From assembly GCA_900066355.1 (NCBI GenBank), contig FMEL01000006.1, forward strand, positions 62,001 through 126,000: 64,000 nucleotides of DNA. The letters run 5' to 3'. Below are positions 59,963 through 64,000 of the stretch, one piece after another. The notes beneath the pieces are model-generated. The model had not been told where the DNA came from and searched no databases. It was given only the letters and a program-made list of their open reading frames with translations. Each line of letters begins with the position of its first letter. Positions within the stretch are counted from its first letter, which is position 1. Origin of the DNA: an uncultured Ruminococcus sp. GTDB taxonomy: Bacteria; Bacillota; Clostridia; Lachnospirales; Lachnospiraceae. The translations under genes and the position numbers were made by a program.

Positions 59963-62008
59963 ATGAAACAGGATGTCTATATGAACCGGGAATTATCCTG
60001 GCTGAAATTTAATGAACGAGTACTGGAAGAGGCAGAAAATGAGCAGGTTCCACTTGCAGAGTGTCTTTCTTTTGAGGCAATTTATCAGAGCAATCTGGAT
60101 GAGTTTTTTATGGTGAGAGTAGGTTCCCTGCTTGACCAGATGATTCTCTCCGGAGATGTTCGTGAAAATAAAACAAATATGACACCGAAGGAACAGATCC
60201 ATAAGATCCTCAAAGCTGTCCGTAAGCTGAACATCCGCAAGGATTCAGTTTTTGAAATATTGATGGACAGGCTGGAAGAGAACGGTATCAGTATGGTTGA
60301 TTTTCACCGCCTCAGCATAGAAGAAAGTACGTATCTGGAAGTGTTCTTTGACTCGGAGATTCTGCCTCTTCTGTCACCTACAATCGTGGGAAAACGCCAG
60401 CCGTTTCCGTTTCTCAAAAACCGCGAGATCTATGCAGTCTGTGTGCTGCAGACAAAGAGCGGAAAAGAAAAACTCGGCATCGTACCGTGCAGTAAGGAAG
60501 TTTTTCCGGAACTTGTAGAACTGCCGACGAAAAATCGCTTTATGCTGTCGGAGGAACTGATTCTGCATTTCCTTTCGAAGGTATTTTCTGGCTATAAAAT
60601 CCTGTCAAAATCTCTGATGCGAGTTACAAGAAATGCAGATATTGATGCAGATGCACTTTATGACGAAGATCTGGATTACCGCGAATTTATGGTGGAACTG
60701 ATCAAAAAAAGAAAGAAACTTGCGCCGCTTCGTCTCGAGCTGTCCAGAGATATGGATGATACGATCGTAAAAACACTCTGCAATTATCTGGATCTTGATA
60801 CCAGACAGGTGTTCCGCAGTTTTGCACCGCTGAATCTGTCTTTTGTGTTCCGGCTTCAGGATCGTCTCTGTACCAGACCGGAACTGTTCTTTGAAAAAAG
60901 AATCCCGCAGCCGTCACCGGAATTTGATCTGGAAAAACCGATCCTGCCACAGATCAAAGAGAAAGACAAGCTGCTTTCCTATCCTTTTGAAAGTATGAAA
61001 CCGTTCCTTCGTATGCTACATGAGGCGGCAAATGACAAGTCCGTTATCGCAATTAAGATGACGCTGTACCGTCTGGCCCGTCAGAGTAAAGTTGTGGAGG
61101 CTCTGATCGAAGCAGCTGAAAACGGCAAAGAAGTTTTTGTTATGATCGAGCTGAAAGCACGTTTTGACGAAGAAAATAATATTGAATGGTCCAGAAGACT
61201 GGAAGAAGCCGGATGCCGCGTGGTTTACGGTCTGGATGGCTACAAAGTGCATTCCAAACTCTGCCTGATCACACGAAAGACAGATGCTGGAGTAGAATAT
61301 TATACACAGATCGGAACCGGAAATTATAACGAAAAGACCAGCCGCCTTTATACAGATCTTTCTTATATGACTTCCAGAGTAGAGATCGGGCTGGAAGCAG
61401 CAGATGTATTCCAGGCACTTGACAAGGGGGAAACTGTAAAAGAAACCAGCCATCTTCTTGTAGCACCGAACTGTCTGCAGAATAAAGTACTCACAATGAT
61501 CGAAGAGGAAATCTACCGCGCAAAAGCAGGTGAGGAAGCCTATATCGGAATCAAAATGAACTCGCTCACGGACAAAAAGATCATCGATAAACTGATCAAC
61601 GCATCAGAGGCGGGTGTGAAAATTGACATGGTAATCCGTGGAATCAACTGTCTGATTCCGCAGGTTCCGGGAAAAACCGACAATATACGTGTCGTCAGTA
61701 TTGTAGGACGTTTTCTGGAACATTCCAGAATCTATATTTTCGGCTGTGGAGAAAGGAAAAAAATCTATATTGCATCCGCTGATTTTATGACAAGAAATAC
61801 CGTTTGCCGTGTGGAGGTGGCAGCACCGATCTATGATCAGGATATTGCACAGCGTTTGGAAGAAATGTTTATCACAATGCTCAGTGATAACCAGAAAGCA
61901 AGAGAAGAAGACGGAGAGGGTAATTATCATCTTGTATACAGACAGGAAGATACGCCGCTGAATTCGCAGGAGTTCTTTTATGAAGCTGCATATAGCAGAT
62001 GTGAGTAA
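59963..62008 (+). CDS. ppk1: Polyphosphate kinase 1
   Basis: A 681-residue enzyme that polymerises ATP gamma-phosphate into polyphosphate. MNRELSWLKFNERVLEEA near 7-24 is the usual start of the N domain. The two phospholipase-D-like domains carry HSKLCLITRK near 430 (the phospho-His) and HSRIYIFGCG near 588; KMTLYRLARQSKVVEAL and IGTGNYNEKTSRLYTD are family motifs. GTGGAGGTTACAAGACG precedes the ATG. With the AMP phosphotransferase at 48816 it makes a polyphosphate store-and-use pair. Confidence 0.96.
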   Translation: MKQDVYMNRELSWLKFNERVLEEAENEQVPLAECLSFEAIYQSNLDEFFMVRVGSLLDQMILSGDVRENKTNMTPKEQIHKILKAVRKLNIRKDSVFEILMDRLEENGISMVDFHRLSIEESTYLEVFFDSEILPLLSPTIVGKRQPFPFLKNREIYAVCVLQTKSGKEKLGIVPCSKEVFPELVELPTKNRFMLSEELILHFLSKVFSGYKILSKSLMRVTRNADIDADALYDEDLDYREFMVELIKKRKKLAPLRLELSRDMDDTIVKTLCNYLDLDTRQVFRSFAPLNLSFVFRLQDRLCTRPELFFEKRIPQPSPEFDLEKPILPQIKEKDKLLSYPFESMKPFLRMLHEAANDKSVIAIKMTLYRLARQSKVVEALIEAAENGKEVFVMIELKARFDEENNIEWSRRLEEAGCRVVYGLDGYKVHSKLCLITRKTDAGVEYYTQIGTGNYNEKTSRLYTDLSYMTSRVEIGLEAADVFQALDKGETVKETSHLLVAPNCLQNKVLTMIEEEIYRAKAGEEAYIGIKMNSLTDKKIIDKLINASEAGVKIDMVIRGINCLIPQVPGKTDNIRVVSIVGRFLEHSRIYIFGCGERKKIYIASADFMTRNTVCRVEVAAPIYDQDIAQRLEEMFITMLSDNQKAREEDGEGNYHLVYRQEDTPLNSQEFFYEAAYSRCE

Positions 62009-62050
62009 TGCATGAAAGACCAAAAATTGACATAAATAAAATATTTTAAT

Positions 62051-62080
62051 AAAAAATCGCCTGAAATATGGCGATTTTTT
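62051..62080. terminator. Terminator after ppk1
   Basis: AAAAAATCGCC and GGCGATTTTTT form a perfect 11-bp stem around TGAAATAT. Confidence 0.92.
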
Positions 62081-62193
62081 GTACTTTATTTGACTTGTTA
62101 CGACAAAAGACGGTGTGTTATAATAAGTGACGATTTGTTGTTCGTAAAGATTATACGGATAATGACCAGATTTTAATTCGGGAGGCGAATATA

Positions 62194-62550
62194 GTGAAAT
62201 ACCTGAGACAATTTGGAATCATTCTTGCTGTGACATGTGTGGGTGAGATCATGAAATATTTTATCCCGCTTCCGATACCGGGCAGCATTTACGGACTGAT
62301 TCTGATGTTTGTACTTCTTCTGACAAAGGTGATCAAAGTAGAACATGTAAAAGAAACCGGAGAGTTTCTGATCGAGATCATGCCGCTTATGTTTATACCG
62401 GCAGGGGTTGGGCTGATCACTTCATGGAGTCAGCTGCAGCCTTTCTTGGTGCCGCTGCTTGTGATCACAGTGGTATCTACGTTTGTAGTCATGATTGTAA
62501 CCGGAAAAGTAACAGATTTTTTAATTTCAAAAAAAGAGGGGAAAAAGTAA
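62194..62550 (+). CDS. lrgA: LrgA/CidA-family holin-like protein
   Basis: A 118-residue protein with four membrane segments and the IPLPIPGSIYGLILMFVLLL motif typical of LrgA/CidA. GTG at 62194 behind GGGAGGCGAA is the start. Members were first described as holin-like modulators of murein hydrolase activity and cell death, and related proteins are now also linked to pyruvate or small-acid transport. It is followed by lrgB with a 1-bp gap. TTGTTA (62095) and TATAAT (62119) are a possible promoter. Confidence 0.92.
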   Translation: MKYLRQFGIILAVTCVGEIMKYFIPLPIPGSIYGLILMFVLLLTKVIKVEHVKETGEFLIEIMPLMFIPAGVGLITSWSQLQPFLVPLLVITVVSTFVVMIVTGKVTDFLISKKEGKK

Positions 62551-62551
62551 T

Positions 62552-63244
62552 ATGGATAATCTGATCTTAAGTTCTGCAACGATAGGAATTGTGATCAGCC
62601 TGCTTGCATATGAGATTGGCCTTGCAGCACAGCGTAAATGGAAACTGGCGATTTTAAATCCGCTTCTGATCTCCATAGCACTTGTGATTGTATTTCTTGT
62701 TGTTTTTCATGTAGATTATGACAGTTATAATATGAGTGCAAAATACCTGAGCTATCTTTTGACTCCTGCAACAGTCTGTCTGGCAATTCCATTGTATCTG
62801 CAGCTGGATCTTCTGAAAAAGAATATCGTGGCAATTATGACGGGGGTTCTTTCAGGAGTGCTTGCAAGTCTGGGTTCCGTACTGGCAATGTCAGTGGTGT
62901 TTGGGTTGAACCATAAAGAATATGTCACCATGCTTCCGAAATCAATCACAACCGCAATCGGAATGGGTGTTTCGGAGGAACTTGGCGGCTATGTGACGAT
63001 TTCTGTTGCAGTTATTATTATTACCGGTGTACTTGGAAATATGTCGGCAGAATTTATCTGCAAAATGTTCCGTATCCGTAATACTATCTCAAAAGGTCTT
63101 GCAATCGGTACCGCATCTCATGCAGTTGGTACGGCAAGAGCAATGGAAATGGGAGAAGTAGAGGGCGCTATGAGCAGTCTTGCAATCGTTGTATGCGGAC
63201 TCTGTACAGTTATAGGAGCTTCAATCTTTTCTTATATATGGTAG
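62552..63244 (+). CDS. lrgB: LrgB-family membrane protein
   Basis: A 230-residue protein with about six to seven membrane segments and LrgB markers: LLTPATVCLAIPLYLQLDLLKKN near 69-91, PKSITTAIGMGVSEELGG near 128-145 and IGTASHAVGTARAMEMGEVEGAMSSLAI near 186-213. It partners with LrgA encoded just before. No LytSR-type regulator is nearby. Confidence 0.93.
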   Translation: MDNLILSSATIGIVISLLAYEIGLAAQRKWKLAILNPLLISIALVIVFLVVFHVDYDSYNMSAKYLSYLLTPATVCLAIPLYLQLDLLKKNIVAIMTGVLSGVLASLGSVLAMSVVFGLNHKEYVTMLPKSITTAIGMGVSEELGGYVTISVAVIIITGVLGNMSAEFICKMFRIRNTISKGLAIGTASHAVGTARAMEMGEVEGAMSSLAIVVCGLCTVIGASIFSYIW

Positions 63245-63267
63245 TCTGAAATTTTATACAGGACAGA

Positions 63268-63312
63268 AAAAGAACCGTGGAACAGAAGCAATTCTGTTTT
63301 CACGGTTCTTTT
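63268..63312. terminator. Bidirectional terminator between lrgB and putP
   Basis: AAAGAACCGTG and CACGGTTCTTT form an 11-bp outer stem with an inner AACAGAA/TTCTGTT stem, between convergent genes. Confidence 0.9.
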
Positions 63313-63340
63313 GCGTACAGCTAAAATAAAAAAGTATGTT

Positions 63341-64000
63341 TTACTCTGCCATTTTTTTCTTTACCAGATCAAATTCATCGGTGATTTCTTTGGATGGTGC
63401 TTTTGTAGCAAGGCTCACCAGAATGATCAGGATACTGGAAACCAGAAATGCAGGGAGCAGTTCATAGAAATTCAGGAAAGATACATTTGGACGGACAAGG
63501 TATTTCCATACGAATACCATAACACCGCCGGAAACCATTCCTGCGAGAGCCCCCTGCCAGTTGGTACGACGCCAGAATAAGGCAAACAGTACAACCGGGC
63601 CGAATACAGCACCGAAACCTGCCCATGCAAAGGAAACGATGTTGAATACGGAACTGTCCGGGTTACGGGCAATGATAACAGCAATTACTGCAATCAGAAG
63701 CAGTGTAACACGGTCAGCAACCATGCTTTCTTTCTTGTCTGCTTTTTTCTTAAGGATGCTTCCGAGAAGATCGGAAGAAACCGCGGAAGAAGCAGCCAGC
63801 AGCTGCGAATCAGCTGTTGACATGGTGGAAGCAAGGATACCGGCCAGGATCGTACCACCGAGCAGTGCCGGAATTATACCATATGTACTCAAAAGATCTG
63901 CAATCTTAACAATAATCGTTTCGGAAGCAGAACCCTGAAGCATTTCAAGTTTGCCGGCTTCAGTCATACCAAGACCGATCACACCGATCAGTACGGCAAC
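63341..64000 (-). CDS. putP: Sodium/proline symporter-like protein, 5' end outside window
   Basis: The last 220 residues of a sodium:solute symporter. LAGILASTMSTADSQLLAASSAVSSDL and RVTLLLIAVIAVIIARNP...VFNIVSFAWAGFGAVFGPVVLFALFWRR match PutP-type transporters, with about five membrane segments and a charged tail. The frame stays open to the window end (GTT at 64000), so the start lies beyond it. Proline is the likely substrate, though related members carry other solutes. Confidence 0.9.
   Translation of the reverse strand, partial: VAVLIGVIGLGMTEAGKLEMLQGSASETIIVKIADLLSTYGIIPALLGGTILAGILASTMSTADSQLLAASSAVSSDLLGSILKKKADKKESMVADRVTLLLIAVIAVIIARNPDSSVFNIVSFAWAGFGAVFGPVVLFALFWRRTNWQGALAGMVSGGVMVFVWKYLVRPNVSFLNFYELLPAFLVSSILIILVSLATKAPSKEITDEFDLVKKKMAE

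Noticed and set aside
1..64000. CRISPR arrays, tRNA and rRNA genes.
   Set aside because: I found no regularly spaced direct repeats and no cloverleaf or rRNA-like conserved blocks on either strand. I read by eye, so a divergent tRNA could be missed.

Overview
The window reads as a chromosome segment of a gut Lachnospiraceae-type Firmicute (Clostridia). Genes for the forespore sigma factor SigG and a YlmC/YmxH sporulation protein point to an endospore former. Ribosome binding sites are strong (AGGAGG type), and gene order and protein styles (DUF3847, DUF6075, TnpV, two-domain polyphosphate:AMP phosphotransferase) fit that family. The genus cannot be fixed from sequence alone.

Region 1 (1 to about 20.8 kb) is accessory DNA. 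It opens with the 3' end of a TnpV gene and a 1315-residue protein joining a Cap4/DUF4297-like nuclease domain to a STAND-type ATPase, probably anti-phage. A plasmid-like mobilizable module follows on the minus strand: MobQ/MobL relaxase, an oriT with an IncQ-type nic sequence, DUF3847, a DnaC-like loader, a RepA-type initiator, a ParR-like protein and the actin-like ParM. The parM leader carries a long inverted repeat that can mask its Shine-Dalgarno. Next come a two-component system with an ABC-2 exporter, a STAND/TPR protein, a GNAT-type toxin-antitoxin candidate and a large serine recombinase. Gene fragments (actin-like N-terminus, methyltransferase tail) lie past the recombinase.

Region 2 (20.8 to 27.4 kb) holds a LanFEG-type lantibiotic-immunity exporter with its LanR/LanK two-component system, preceded by a TCT-N8-TCT nisin-box-like site and with no precursor or modification genes. 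It is followed by decaying genes: a truncated XRE regulator fused out of frame to an unrelated tail, a truncated DUF1638 gene, a TetR gene with a one-base frameshift, and a DUF3786 gene behind an 18-bp TetR-type operator.

Region 3 (27.7 to 64 kb) looks like core chromosome. It includes a uracil/deoxyinosine glycosylase, a nuclease-ATPase, CorC, PurC, a GGDHF-EAL protein, two heterodimeric ABC exporter pairs, and a divergent folate cluster. In the folate cluster folE, an HD hydrolase, folP and folBK run leftward behind a THF-type riboswitch, and pabA, pabB and pabC run rightward behind a leader with an intrinsic terminator. These genes cover most of dihydropteroate synthesis, and the HD protein is a candidate for the missing dihydroneopterin triphosphate phosphatase. 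Further right are the polyphosphate enzymes PAP and PPK1, SigG, NrdR, GdhA, an AlaA-like aminotransferase, citrate synthase, YqeG, shikimate kinase, EF-P, an Fe-S aldo-keto reductase with a nitroreductase, LrgAB, and the 3' part of a PutP-like symporter cut by the window end.
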